Shown: positions 12,801 to 23,056 of the stretch, in pieces
Numbering within the stretch: the first letter of the stretch is position 1
Layout: the number at the start of each line of letters is the position of its first letter
Assembly (NCBI GenBank): GCA_035771165.1
Contig: JAWNZC010000261.1
Location: 1,191,501 to 1,255,500, forward strand
From: Paragorgia papillata
Lineage: Eukaryota; Cnidaria; Anthozoa; Scleralcyonacea; Coralliidae
Direction: 5' to 3'
Length of the DNA: 64,000 nucleotides
Position numbers and translations under genes: made by a program
Notes under the pieces: model-generated
The model's database searches: none
What the model was told of the DNA's origin: nothing
The model's input: the letters and a program-made list of their open reading frames with translations, nothing else

Positions 12801-15800
12801 TGGTTATTATTTGAAACATACTGCAATTACATGTACTGTACTGTATACTGACATAAACACTTAGCAGACAACACTGACAGCAATAGTGTCAATTATTTAA
12901 AGTGCCTATGACAAGAAAATTAAGTTGCTCTTATTTGAATAAACACGACAAAGTAACATCTTTTGCAATTTTTGGTTTCCTTGCTTCCTTTCTGAGATTT
13001 CAGTTTCTTCGATGTGCAAATGTCACATGGTGTGATGTAATTACATGCATAATGACTTATCATGCATAGGATTACTACAATTACGATGTCACGACAATAT
13101 TTAGTTGTATCACAATATTCAAGTCAGATGATATAATTATTGTCAGGAAGATTTCAATATCACCCAACTCTATTGTATTTAATTGATGTCAGTTTATATT
13201 TTTTGAAACTTTGTTTTGGTTTTGAAATTTTAGTTTAGCTTTTGAATTAACAGAAGAAGATGCTACAATCCTAGGAACACTCATACAAGAACATCACTTG
13301 TTGTTCCTAAGTCTCTATGGAGAAGCAGCTGTCACTCCTAAGTGGCATTACATGGTGCACCTTCCAAACCAGATTATTCAGTAAGTTAATTAATCAACAA
13401 AATAAGAAGTTTTATTAAAATGAATAATTTTCATAAGTTACGCTGACTGTCATGCATGTAAGTACTATTTATTTAGCAGTTGTGGGTTCTGTGTACAGTA
13501 AGAGAAGTGGAAACTCGTTGTTTTCTAATATCATTCTCGATTCCATTCTCATTTTGTATTATACTTCACAGAAAAAGTGATATGTACTGTAATCATTATG
13601 GTGGTTAATTTGTTTTCCATTTAAATCTGTTTTGTTGCACAAAGAAAAACCTTGAGAAATTGAACCCTGTTACAGTACTTCCAAGACGGTAGAATATGGG
13701 GGCTAGGGAGCCACACAGTATACCTGGCAAAGGGGCTAAAAATTGACTACATGTACATTATACAACTTTATCTTTATACCCATTCACTCTTACACAGCCC
13801 AGACCTCTTCGCTCTGCTGAAAAGTATTGTCTGGCATTAGCCAGAATAAATTTCTACACATATATTGACTTGTATACAATCCAGTTAGCCTACATGTAGG
13901 CAAAGCCTGTTAGTAAGTGCAAAACTCCACTGGTAACTGCAATATTATGGTTCCACTCTATGCAAGTATCTCTTGATCTTTCTTTCTTTTATTCTTTCTA
14001 ATTTATGATATCCATTACTATTTAATTTTATTATCAATATCATCATCATGGCAGTAATTAGTAGTTACGCATGCATTAACTCTGGTTTGTTTGTTTTTCT
14101 GACAGATTTGGACCACTAAGAACACACTGGTGCATGCGCTTTGAAGGAAAACATCACTTTTTTAAGCAGGGCATCATTAACAAAAGTTACAAGAATGTGC
14201 CACTTACAATGGCATATCCCCACCAATACTATTCATGCCATCAACAGCTGTTAAACCCTGGCCAACAAGTGTCTAATTTTCTGTCTCAGAGTGACACTTC
14301 AGTACTAGGTAAGCTGAATTATGGCCCACACGTTCTGTTGCATACATACATGTATGTACAGGTAGCAATTACATGTATAAAAGGATATTTTAAATTAATT
14401 TGCCAATTGTACTTAGTACTGTACTTGTAGATTTTGTATCAGCTTGCTTCACAAATGTTCTTTTAAACCATTTGGAGTAGGAATAAAAATACAGAAAAAT
14501 AAAAACCTGATTTAATAAATAACCAAAATCAGGTCATTTTGACTGATTAAAAGCTGCAGCAACAAAAGCAACAAAACAATGAAAATAGTTTGCAGAAAGA
14601 GAAACAGTTGAGAAATAGTAAGTTTACATAACCTGATGAGGGAATTTGGGAGAATTTGAAAGTTTAAGTGAACCTTAGCTGTACGTGAGTTACAGTACTA
14701 GGTTACAGTACTTTAGAATCCTCTCAAACACACTCGAGGGTTTGCGTCAGGTCAATTGTAGAGACAGGGCATCCATTTCTATTTCTTTCATAAAATAAGA
14801 CTGTGATAAGATAAATGTGATAAACATCATAACTGTGTTTCCATTGCCTGGTGCAAGCATGGTAACTGACCAATCATAGCATGTGTAAGACACAACCTAT
14901 TTCATAAACATATATATATATATATATATATATGGTGTTATTTAATACATGTATTTGTCATACTTAAATTTGAGAGCAGGGCCTAATCAATTGTTGCAGA
15001 TGAAAAGCAGATGAATATGGATGTACCAGCCAGTATAGAGGAACGATTTAATGAACTAACTGACCATGGAAATACTCCATTCTCTCAGTGAGTATGAACA
15101 ACATGTTGTATTCATTGTTCTTAATGATTATCACAGAAGTCAACCTTGAAAAAAAAACGGTTGGTGGTTTAAGCTTGTTGGAATCTTTAATTCTGTTTTA
15201 GGCCCACCACAAATCATTGACATTAATAATTGTAAATATTATAATGTTCATTTGATCATTTCAAATTTGATTAAATAAATTAATTGTGTGCTGTGATAAA
15301 TGGACTTTTATTGAAAATTCAGTAATTATGCCATGTACACTACAATCTGTGATCATTTACAATTTGCATGTGTTGTACACTGTTGTTTGACTGTGGCAAA
15401 TATGCAGTTCCCTGACTTTGCAACTCATTCTTAAAATCATACAATATAATAGTTAACCCATACAAATATTATGGTCTTGTAAACACTACCTGTACAGTGT
15501 ACTACAAAGTCTACAGTATGCATAGCAATTCTGCTATGAACATGCATGTGTATACAGTATATACTCATATTAGGTATTAGAGACTGACGGACAGGTGGGT
15601 GGGTGGGCAGGCAGATAGATACTTATTTAATGCTGACAAATTCATATGACAAAAATAATTAAACTTTGTTCTTCCATAATTTTTAGAGCAGTTTATGTAG
15701 AAAAGAATGGGATCCGCTTTACAGTTGGTGACATGGTCTGTCTGAACAAAAGTGTTGATAGTTTCCCAGCTTTTGGAAGCATTACTAATATAATATTAAT

Positions 15801-16014
15801 TCGGGAAATAACAGCACTCATAGTTCAAATGACTAGAACTATAAGCTTTCATTGTGGATATTTGTCTTATCAAGTGGATTTCACTGACAACAAGTGCATA
15901 ATTCCTGTTGGTGAATTAGCACATGGCCTACCATTATTTCCCAAAACTATTTTACAAAAGATATATGTAAAGCTCACAAATAGTTCAGTAGTGGAATTCA
16001 TAGATGATCACTAA
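6827..16014 (+). CDS. C2H2 zinc-finger, transposase-like protein (11 exons)
   Basis: Exons join in phase: 6827-7348, 7543-7686, 8160-8349, 8662-8819, 9449-9637, 10429-10819, 12529-12643, 13234-13380, 14106-14308, 15000-15087, 15687-16014 (TAA). The product is about 824 aa. An in-frame ATG at 6758 would add 23 unlikely residues. Residues 5-55 hold two C-x2-C-x12-H-x4-H fingers, then an acidic stretch. The body has YYDEIEVVNPLGS, FLGDTPAANYIGG with nearby CRTC-like cysteines, and PHDIMHILLEGVVPYE. The spacing of these acidic motifs recalls TNP2/Plavaka (CACTA-type) transposases, so an RNase H-like transposase core is inferred. The C-terminal ~110 aa look like a separate small domain. There are no stops or frameshifts. 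The family seems shared by cnidarians, fishes and others; this copy could be mobile or domesticated. Intron 7 uses a GC donor. Confidence 0.78.
11015..11570. repeat. Intronic repeat element with a ~75 bp tandem duplication
   Basis: A ~75 bp unit containing GCATATACCTCGCAGGTGAA, CTGATTGGTTCCTCTAGCTC and GGGATATCCTGCA is repeated head-to-tail (about 11015-11090 and 11090-11167). The inverted form (CACTATTCACCTGCGGGC) follows, and a related GTGAATA/GGGATATC block sits at 11500-11560. This suggests a nonautonomous element in the intron between exons 6 and 7 of the C2H2/transposase-like gene. Confidence 0.5.
14909..14933. repeat. (TA)n microsatellite
   Basis: A short pure TA run in the intron between exons 9 and 10 of the C2H2/transposase-like gene. 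Confidence 0.9.
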
Positions 16015-16078
16015 GATGAAACTGATGAGTTCCACCATACTGTTACTTTCTTTTCCTTGTATTGACATATATTAAAAA

Positions 16079-16084
16079 TTAATA
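16079..16084 (+). terminator. Polyadenylation signal AATAAA
   Basis: AATAAA lies 65 bp after the stop codon at 16014, a plausible 3' end signal for the C2H2/transposase-like gene. The actual cleavage site cannot be seen. Confidence 0.5.
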
Positions 16085-16129
16085 AACTTACAATCTTCCT
16101 GAGGTGACGTGTTCATATTTGCAGCATTT

Positions 16130-16668
16130 TGTGAACACTCATTAATAATTCATGAGCAAATTAACCAATAACAAAGACACATTTGATCGCGAGATGGCTT
16201 TTGGATATCATTTGGATATTGAAGCAATTCAACTTACCCGTGGATATTTCTCTTTCAACTATATATTATGTGTAATACAAGCATCAATGATGCAATGCCA
16301 TTTCATCCGAGTTCAAAGAGAGAGCTCGAATTCAGCCAAACAAATACTCTCATCCCGTATACTATTTATACAACAAGAAGACTCAAAAACAGAAAGCGAT
16401 CGGAAAGGTGTAAAAGTGTAAATGTATATATATATCTCAAACTCATTAATAATTCATGAAGAAAACACAAAGGAAATCAGTATACCGTGTTGGTGGTTTG
16501 GATATCGGAGAAAGAAATTACATAAATTAAGCAAACTTTCACATTGATTTTCTCTTAAAATACTGTTAAAATACTGATTTTCTCTTAAAATTTGTTCGCC
16601 TCGGTTTTCAACAAACGTCTCGGTGTTTGGATATTCTGATGAAACACTCCTCCTCGTGTATGATATAT

Positions 16669-16704
<36 letters not shown>

Positions 16705-16990
16705 ATATTTATAAACCGCGCAGGAGGGCTTTATCGGATATAAAACACGAGGCGATAGCCTCGTGTTTTATATCCGATAAAGCCCGTACTGCAAGGTTTT
16801 TAAATGGCTTCTAAAAAGAATCACTTCATACGTTGATTGGCGTAGTAATTTTGAAAATTAAGCTTATCTCAGCCGTTAAAAACCAGCGAGAAACTTAGAG
16901 CGAGTCTATATCACATATATAGATCCGATACGCTCATGATTTTTCTTTGTGTTTTCCTCATGAATTATTAATGAATTTTAGAAATGTATA
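16130..16990. repeat. Cluster of inverted-repeat elements
   Basis: TCATTAATAATTCATGA-type motifs occur at 16137-16156 and 16440-16460, and in inverted form at 16950-16975 (..CATGAATTATTAATGA). Next to them, GAAAACACAAAGGAAA (16460) pairs with TTTCTTTGTGTTTTCC (16940). This brackets a ~540 bp nonautonomous element that contains a (TA)n run (16671-16702) and the perfect hairpin at 16726. Confidence 0.55.
16726..16785. repeat. Perfect 28 bp hairpin, 4 nt loop
   Basis: The 28 bp arms starting GGGCTTTATCGGATATAAAA and ending in its reverse complement match at every position, around a GATA loop. The surrounding sequence is the inverted-repeat cluster above. Confidence 0.9.
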
Positions 16991-16999
16991 TATGTAATT

Positions 17000-17393
17000 T
17001 CAACCAGCATTCTGCATGCACTTTAATAGAACACGTCAGCGTGTTTAACACGATATCAACGCCAAAGGCTTCTGGGTACACGGCAGCGTGTTTTTCACGT
17101 TTTCAGAACACGCCAGCAAACATGCTGCTGGAACACGCCAACGTGTTATTAGGCATTTTACAACACGCTTAGGTGAATTTTAAGTGTGTTGTGGTGTGTT
17201 GTCAATCGATTTTGGCGTGTTACGAATTGTAGCGTGTTGTAATTACACGCTAGTGCTTCCGCAGCAGTGTTACAAAAACACATCTGACAACATGTAACAA
17301 TCGGATGTGTTTCTACAACCTGTCAACGTGTTCTCACAACATAATTATGTGTTGTAACAACACGTTAACAACACGGCGGGTTTTCTAGTGTAG
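17000..17393. repeat. AACACG/CGTGTT-iterated element end
   Basis: Dozens of AACACG, CGTGTT and TGTGTTGT motifs occur in both orientations, ending GGGTTTTCTAGTG at about 17393. It resembles in style the subterminal repeat zones of the 37980-44900 element. It abuts the truncated 3' end of the THAP-DDE pseudogene. Confidence 0.5.
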
Positions 17394-17915
17394 GTCTTGC
17401 CGCATACAAATCTTTTGACGATTATAGATTGTTTGAAGATGGCTACGTGGAATTGGAATCTCTTTCAACGATAACGCTTAAGAATGAAGGTCTTCATGTT
17501 TACGTGGGAAAAGGCCAAAAGATCCTGAATGTTGAAACCTTTGTCAGCCATCACAACATCCCCAGTTTCAAGTTGCTCCAAAAGATCACTTTCTTTAACA
17601 ATTTCCTTGGCACTGATGTTGCTGGTGAATAATCTTGAAATAAAATTAAAGTGAGTTATAGGAGAAATGGAAACAAGTAATTTAAAAGTATTTGAAAATT
17701 TGTATTGACTGTGTGTTGATCTTTAACTGGATACTTTAGTTGGCTTTTGGATGTAAAACTCTGTACAATCAATAATTGCTGTGAGGTTTTCAATACTTTC
17801 AAGTTCCTTTGGCTTTTTAATTCCACCCAGATCATTGATTGTTGAGAATGGCAGAAGAAACATTAACTCTTTACTCAGAAAGATCACCCATGTGATGAAG
17901 ATTCTACTACCAGTA

Positions 17916-18161
17916 TGTAACGGATATCTGATAATGGATATAAGAATGTGTAAATAGATAAACAAGATAAGTCAGTAAATCATAATTAGCGGCGTATGCT
18001 TCATGAGCAAGCTGCATCCGTGATAATGTAAATATAGCTCTTTAAATAAAAAGGAAGGACAACGCCCTAGATATAGAGATTATAAATATGGAATGTAAAA
18101 GGAAATAAAGTTAAGTTGGATCTAGACCACGTTGCGTGTTGTGTTGGCTCGGCTCGTTACA
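17916..18161 (+). repeat. 5' LTR
   Basis: 246 bp, TG...CA ended, same length as the 3' LTR. It contains AATAAAG (about 18105), a candidate poly(A) signal. Confidence 0.93.
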
Positions 18162-18163
18162 TT

Positions 18164-18175
18164 TGGTGGCAGCGG
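18164..18175 (+). other. Primer binding site (TGGTGGCAGCGG)
   Basis: It begins with TGG, complementary to a tRNA CCA end, 2 nt after the LTR. The same 12-mer follows the 5' LTR of the second Gypsy element (33526-33537, minus). The tRNA was not identified. Confidence 0.65.
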
Positions 18176-18204
18176 AAAAGACTACAAGTAACGACGCCTT
18201 TATC

Positions 18205-19044
18205 ATGACTGCAATCCTCCCGGGAAAATTTGATGATGGCGATTTTGACGCTTGGTTACGCGAATTTGATGCCTGTTGTGCAGCAAATGGTTGGAAAGTA
18301 ACCGAGGCTAACGACGGAAAAATTTTAAAACTGCCAGCCTTCTTGCGTGGTCGAGCGGCCAGCAACTTTTACGCCATTCCCGAGGGAAAGAGGCGGACTT
18401 ACGAAGATGCGGTGCAAGCGATGCGACGAGCCCTCTGTCCGAAAGCAAAACGCGAAAATTTCTTCGCGGAGTTTGAGCTCCGAATTTTGAGGCCAGAAGA
18501 GGATCCGTCGGTGTACAAATGGGAGTTGGAGAATATCCTCTCAAAAGCTGACTCGACTCTTTCGAACGACGCAAAGACTGCGTTGTTGACGAGGCAATTC
18601 TCGAGGGGTCTACCACCAACGCTGAAGCTGAAGATGCTGGAGCACAACCCTACTCCTACACTGGACGAAATGGTCGAGTTCACTCAACGATTTCGTGCTC
18701 TTGGTCGTCCACCAGCGGCAGAGATTCCGCCCGTTCAAGTTGATGCTGTTGCTCACTCGTCCTCTTCAGCCGACCCACAGTTGAAAGAGCTTATTACCAT
18801 GGTCGCTGGTATCGCGGAGAAACAACAAGCACTAGAGAACCGCCTGAAAAGTACGGAAAATTCTGCACGTACTTCACCCTCGACACGTGGATCCTGCTAT
18901 ACGTGTGGTTTACCAGGACATTTTGCTCGGGATTGTACGCGACAGCGAGGCTTTGCTCCACGGCGAACTATCACTTGCTTTAACTGTGGAAAACCGGGGC
19001 ACGTCGCGCGAGAGTGTAGATCACCGCGTCATTTAAACTACTAA
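18205..19044 (+). CDS. gag: Gag polyprotein of the Gypsy element
   Basis: 279 aa. ATG 18205 was chosen because the frame is otherwise open back into the LTR and this is the first ATG after the primer site. The N-terminal ~170 residues form the helical capsid-like region of retrotransposon Gag (..FDAWLREFDACCAANGW.. opening). Near the C terminus are two CCHC zinc knuckles, CYTCGLPGHFARDC and CFNCGKPGHVAREC, which bind element RNA. The stop at 19042-19044 overlaps the pol frame, and a slippery heptamer sits just upstream. The frame is intact. Role: particle formation in the cytoplasm. Confidence 0.92.
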   Translation: MTAILPGKFDDGDFDAWLREFDACCAANGWKVTEANDGKILKLPAFLRGRAASNFYAIPEGKRRTYEDAVQAMRRALCPKAKRENFFAEFELRILRPEEDPSVYKWELENILSKADSTLSNDAKTALLTRQFSRGLPPTLKLKMLEHNPTPTLDEMVEFTQRFRALGRPPAAEIPPVQVDAVAHSSSSADPQLKELITMVAGIAEKQQALENRLKSTENSARTSPSTRGSCYTCGLPGHFARDCTRQRGFAPRRTITCFNCGKPGHVARECRSPRHLNY

Positions 19045-19082
19045 AGGATGGACGGAAAATTGGTGGAGATCGCGCCCATCCT
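19032..19082 (+). promoter_or_regulatory. -1 ribosomal frameshift signal (gag/pol)
   Basis: The heptamer T TTA AAC (19032-19038) lies in the gag reading frame; slipping back one base gives TTT AAA C.., which is exactly the pol frame. Six nt downstream, AGGATGG (19045-19051) can pair with CCATCCT (19076-19082), a 7 bp stem in the position expected of a stimulatory structure. The gag stop is at 19042-19044. Use in vivo is inferred. Confidence 0.75.
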
Positions 19083-22000
19083 GTCGTAAGTACAAATGTT
19101 ATTGATAATTGTACAATTATCCACCCGTTTGTTGATTGTTTTGTGGACCAAGTCCGTGTTTGTGCTCTGATTGACTCTGGTTCAATGAAATCGTTCATTA
19201 GTACATCTGTACAGCGAACAATTGACTTTGATGACCGTAAATTAAATAAGTCGAAGAAACAGAAATGCGTTTCCATTACGGGACATAATGTAAATATTCA
19301 AGGTCATATATCTAGTACTGTTAAATTTTTAGGAACTCGTGCATGCTTTAACGGAGAATTTTTAGTTAGTAATAATATACCATATGATTGTGTTCTAGGC
19401 TGGGACTTCATCAGCCAAAATAATTTGTCATTATGCAAAGATGTTAATTTAGGTACCTATATTTTAGTAGGTAAACATGGGGCTACCCCCGTTACTAACT
19501 CGCAATCGTCTACGACGTCAGATCAAGCAGGAGTAGTTGAGTCGAATCCACAAATTGTACATGTGAATTCGCAAGCCGGACGTTTGTTGTGTCAATCCCG
19601 CTTCCAAGGAAACACCGGTGTTTCTTTGGTGGAGAGTGTAATGATTCCACCGCGAACCGAAATAATTTTAGAGGGGAAATTGGCCAAACATGCCAAAAGT
19701 AGCATAGGTATGATAGAGCCACGTTCTAGCAGCAGCAATGCTGTTAGACAAGGGTTTAGTATAGTGCGTGTTGTCGTAAAACCTGACAACAGAATTGTGC
19801 CTTTGCGTGTTCTCAATGCGTCTAATAGCCCGATCGAATTGGCTGCTGGTGAGAATTTAGCAGATTTTTGTCCTTTGATTGAATCGTGCCTGTCTCAACC
19901 CAACATTTGCGGGACGGTTGGGAATAAAATGACACCACAAGTTAGTTTAGATAAAATAGAGTCTATAATTGACCCGTCATTACAAGGAGAAGATAGGGAC
20001 AAGTTAAGGAATTTGCTACTTGAGTTTTCAGATGTTTTTGACGAAAGTTTAGGGCACACCAACATCTCGACACATGAAATTAACACAGGAAATAGCACAC
20101 CAATTAAGCAACATCCTCGCCGCAGTCCTTATGACCACCGTGAAGAATCTGAACGACAAATCAATGAAATGTTTGAGAAAGGCATAATTCGTGAGTCAAC
20201 AAGTCCCTGGTCTAGTCCCATCATTTTAGTTAAGAAAAAAGATGGCGAAATGCGCTTTTGTATTGACTATAGAAAGCTTAATTCTGTCACTGTTGGCCAC
20301 GCGCACCCTTTGCCTCGCGTTGACGACATTTTAGACTCATTAGGAAACTCGCAATATTTTTCAACACTAGACCTAAAAAGTGCCTACTGGCAAATTTCCG
20401 TTGACGAAAAAGACCGTCACAAAACTGCTTTTGTCACCCAGCGCGGTTTGTTTGAATTTAACCGAATGCCTTTCGGCCTTGTTAACGCGCCAACTACATT
20501 TCAAAGAGCCATGGATCTTGTGTTAAGTGGCCTTTCCTACGTAATCTGCTTGTGTTATCTCGATGATGTTATTGTATTTGGTCGTGATTTTAATGAACAT
20601 TACAATAGGCTGAAAACAGTTCTAGAGAGATTGCGTTCACATAATCTTCGCGTGAAACTTGAGAAATGTACAATTGCAGCGCAACAAGTTTCATTCCTAG
20701 GCCATGTTGTTTCTGAATCTGGTATCATGCCAGACCCGGCAAAAATTGAAGCTGTCAACAACATTACTAGCCCACGCAATATCAAAGATATTCGCAGTTT
20801 TTTAGGTCTAGCTGGCTATTACCGCAAATTCATTCCTGGGTTTTCGTCTATTGCAGCGCCATTACTACAGCTGACGCAAAAAGCGGCGCAATTTAATTGG
20901 ACTGATGCTTGCGAACAAGCGTTTCAGCGTTTAAAGCACTTATTATGCTCTGCCCCCATTCTGGCATATCCTGACTTCGGTCAAAAGTTTATTTTGCAAA
21001 CAGATGCGTCTGATTATGGCGTTGGTGCGGTGTTGTCGCAACTTGATGCGTTAGGAAATGAGAAAGTTATTGCTTATTCGTCAAAAGCGCTTTCACCTCG
21101 CGAGCGGAACTACTCAACAACTGAAAAAGAAGCGTTTGCCGTAGTCTTTGGCACAGCCCATTTTCGCGTCTATTTATTAGGTCGCCATTTCAAACTAATT
21201 ACTGACCATAATGCCTTACGCTGGCTGCACACTATGGAAGCTAAGGGTCGTTTAGCGCGATGGATTATGGATTTACAGGAGTTTGATTTTTCAGTCGTCG
21301 ACCGTGCTGGCCGCCTTCATAATAATGCAGATGCGCTCTCTCGCCTTGTACAAACTAATTCATCAGAACCTCAACCCACCACAAGCATAAAGGATGCACA
21401 GCAACCAGCTTTTGTCTCAACAATACGTGTTAAATTATCTGGTGGACGCACAGCGATTGTTAAGTTAGAAAGCAGTAAGCCACTTATAGTTGATACAGAC
21501 GGCACTTTAGTCAATATTCATGATCACAATAGTGGCGCTGTTTCTCCTTCACCTCCGGAGGTGAAAGAGGTCAATACAATTACATTAAACCCAACCATGA
21601 ATCTTAGGGATAGTCAACGCACTGACCCACATCTCGCATCCATAATTGACATGAAAACACGCAAATTGCCTAAACCAAATTTGACACAAACTCAGGATCT
21701 TGCATTAAAGAGTTGGCTTAGGCACTATGACCAATATTTCCTTCATGATGAAATATTATACAGAGCGCTTGGTAACAGTAACAACTCACATCCACAACAT
21801 GTTATGTTAATACCCTCTGGCTTACAAGCCAACATCCTCCAAACACTGCATGATGGGCCACTAGGGGGTCATCTAGGTATCACTCCTACCGATGAACGAG
21901 TGAGGAAACGATTTTATTGGCCTGGCATTCGAAAGACAGTAACCAAACATATTCAGTTGTGCAAAGTTTGCAATCAAAAGAACTCTCCAATTAACAGAAA

Positions 22001-22697
22001 CACAGCCCCATTAGGTCACATTTCAGTTAGTCAACCTTTTACTTTCTGGGCAATGGATTACATGGGACCATTGCCAGAAACAGGTCGTAGGAACAAACAC
22101 ATTCTAGTTGTTGTTGATCATTTCACCAAGTGGTGTGAAGCATTTGCAACCCCAGATCAAAAAGCCAGCACAGTTGCGCCACTTTTAGTAAGCCGCATTT
22201 TCTCTCGGTTTGGCCCTCCAGCAGTACTGCATTCAGACCAAGGTCGAAATTTTGAAAGCACCCTATTGCACGAAATATGTAATTTTATGGGTATTACGAA
22301 AACGCGCACAACAAGCTATCATCCTCAGTGTGACGGACAGACAGAGCGGCAAAACCGAACAATTCAGGCTATGCTTTCAGCTTTTGCTTCAAATAGAAGA
22401 GATGATTGGGACTTGTGGCTGGATTCAGTAACGTTTGCTTACAATACTAGTAGACATGACGCATTAGGCGTTTCACCATATGAGGTAGTTTTTGGTCAAT
22501 TACCTAGGTTGCCAGTTGAATTGGAATTAGGAATGCCTCTAACAAACCCTTCCACACAGAGTGAATATTTAGTTTCAGTTAGGTCAGCATTTCGTGATGT
22601 AAGACGCATAGCAGAGGAACATTTGTCAAAAGCATCCGAAAAAACAGGCACGGCTCAATCAACCGACAAACACTTGGAGGCCTTTCGAATCGGGTGA
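19035..22697 (+). CDS. pol: Pol: protease, RT, RNase H, integrase (3' frameshifted)
   Basis: Open from the frameshift site. The aspartic protease motif is ALIDSGS (about 19170). Reverse transcriptase carries LDLKSAYWQIS, MPFGLVNAPTTFQ and the active site CYLDDVIVFG (about 20555). RNase H has ILQTDASDYGVGAVLS, YSTTEKEAFAVVFG and LITDHNALRWL. The integrase has an H-H-C-C zinc region (DGPLGGHLGIT.., CKVCNQK) and the catalytic triad in WAMDYMGPLP, LHSDQGRNFE and YHPQCDGQTERQNRT. A one-base frame change at about 22635 moves the last ~120 codons into another frame (to 23016), so the integrase C-terminal tail is detached. The catalytic parts look intact. Confidence 0.93.
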   Translation, partial: KLLKDGRKIGGDRAHPVVSTNVIDNCTIIHPFVDCFVDQVRVCALIDSGSMKSFISTSVQRTIDFDDRKLNKSKKQKCVSITGHNVNIQGHISSTVKFLGTRACFNGEFLVSNNIPYDCVLGWDFISQNNLSLCKDVNLGTYILVGKHGATPVTNSQSSTTSDQAGVVESNPQIVHVNSQAGRLLCQSRFQGNTGVSLVESVMIPPRTEIILEGKLAKHAKSSIGMIEPRSSSSNAVRQGFSIVRVVVKPDNRIVPLRVLNASNSPIELAAGENLADFCPLIESCLSQPNICGTVGNKMTPQVSLDKIESIIDPSLQGEDRDKLRNLLLEFSDVFDESLGHTNISTHEINTGNSTPIKQHPRRSPYDHREESERQINEMFEKGIIRESTSPWSSPIILVKKKDGEMRFCIDYRKLNSVTVGHAHPLPRVDDILDSLGNSQYFSTLDLKSAYWQISVDEKDRHKTAFVTQRGLFEFNRMPFGLVNAPTTFQRAMDLVLSGLSYVICLCYLDDVIVFGRDFNEHYNRLKTVLERLRSHNLRVKLEKCTIAAQQVSFLGHVVSESGIMPDPAKIEAVNNITSPRNIKDIRSFLGLAGYYRKFIPGFSSIAAPLLQLTQKAAQFNWTDACEQAFQRLKHLLCSAPILAYPDFGQKFILQTDASDYGVGAVLSQLDALGNEKVIAYSSKALSPRERNYSTTEKEAFAVVFGTAHFRVYLLGRHFKLITDHNALRWLHTMEAKGRLARWIMDLQEFDFSVVDRAGRLHNNADALSRLVQTNSSEPQPTTSIKDAQQPAFVSTIRVKLSGGRTAIVKLESSKPLIVDTDGTLVNIHDHNSGAVSPSPPEVKEVNTITLNPTMNLRDSQRTDPHLASIIDMKTRKLPKPNLTQTQDLALKSWLRHYDQYFLHDEILYRALGNSNNSHPQHVMLIPSGLQANILQTLHDGPLGGHLGITPTDERVRKRFYWPGIRKTVTKHIQLCKVCNQKNSPINRNTAPLGHISVSQPFTFWAMDYMGPLPETGRRNKHILVVVDHFTKWCEAFATPDQKASTVAPLLVSRIFSRFGPPAVLHSDQGRNFESTLLHEICNFMGITKTRTTSYHPQCDGQTERQNRTIQAMLSAFASNRRDDWDLWLDSVTFAYNTSRHDALGVSPYEVVFGQLPRLPVELELGMPLTNPSTQSEYLVSVRSAFRDVRRIAEEHLSKASEKTGTAQSTDKHLEAFRIG

Positions 22698-23016
22698 AAC
22701 AGTCATGTTGAAAAGACCAAAAGGCTGGAAGCTAGGTAATAAATGGGTGGGGCCTTACAGAATTCTAAAACGGTTTGGGGTCGACTATAGAATTGTTTCT
22801 AAGGGAGGGAAGGTAATGGTCCTTCATCACGACCAGTTAAAACACAGTTATATCCCTTTTCAAGAGGGCGAACCGGTTTGCCCTAGTAGGGAAGTAGGTG
22901 AGTTCAAGGTAGTTGATGTTACAGCTCCACAAAACGGTATTGACGGTATTCCTCGTCCTCGACCTGCCAGACTTAGACAGCATATTAATCCACCAACGAG
23001 ATACGGATTTGATTAG
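22640..23016 (+). pseudogene. Frameshifted 3' end of Pol (integrase C-terminal tail)
   Basis: In the +1 frame relative to upstream pol, the sequence encodes ..ETVMLKRPKGWKLGNKWVGP.., the small DNA-binding fold (GPY-type) found at Gypsy integrase C termini, and ends with a stop at 23014-23016. The run of A bases at about 22635 is the likely site of the single-base change. Confidence 0.85.
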
Positions 23017-23056
23017 AAACATGTCCTCGGGACGAGAACATAAAGGAGGAGGATAG

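Noticed and set aside
17629..17760. Intron between the two DDE segments of the THAP pseudogene
   Set aside because: The sequence reads through in one frame with family-like residues and only a single TAA, so a stop mutation explains it better than splicing.
18136..18204. Gag start codon inside the 5' LTR
   Set aside because: It would lie upstream of the primer binding site; the first ATG after that site (18205) gives a normal Gag start.
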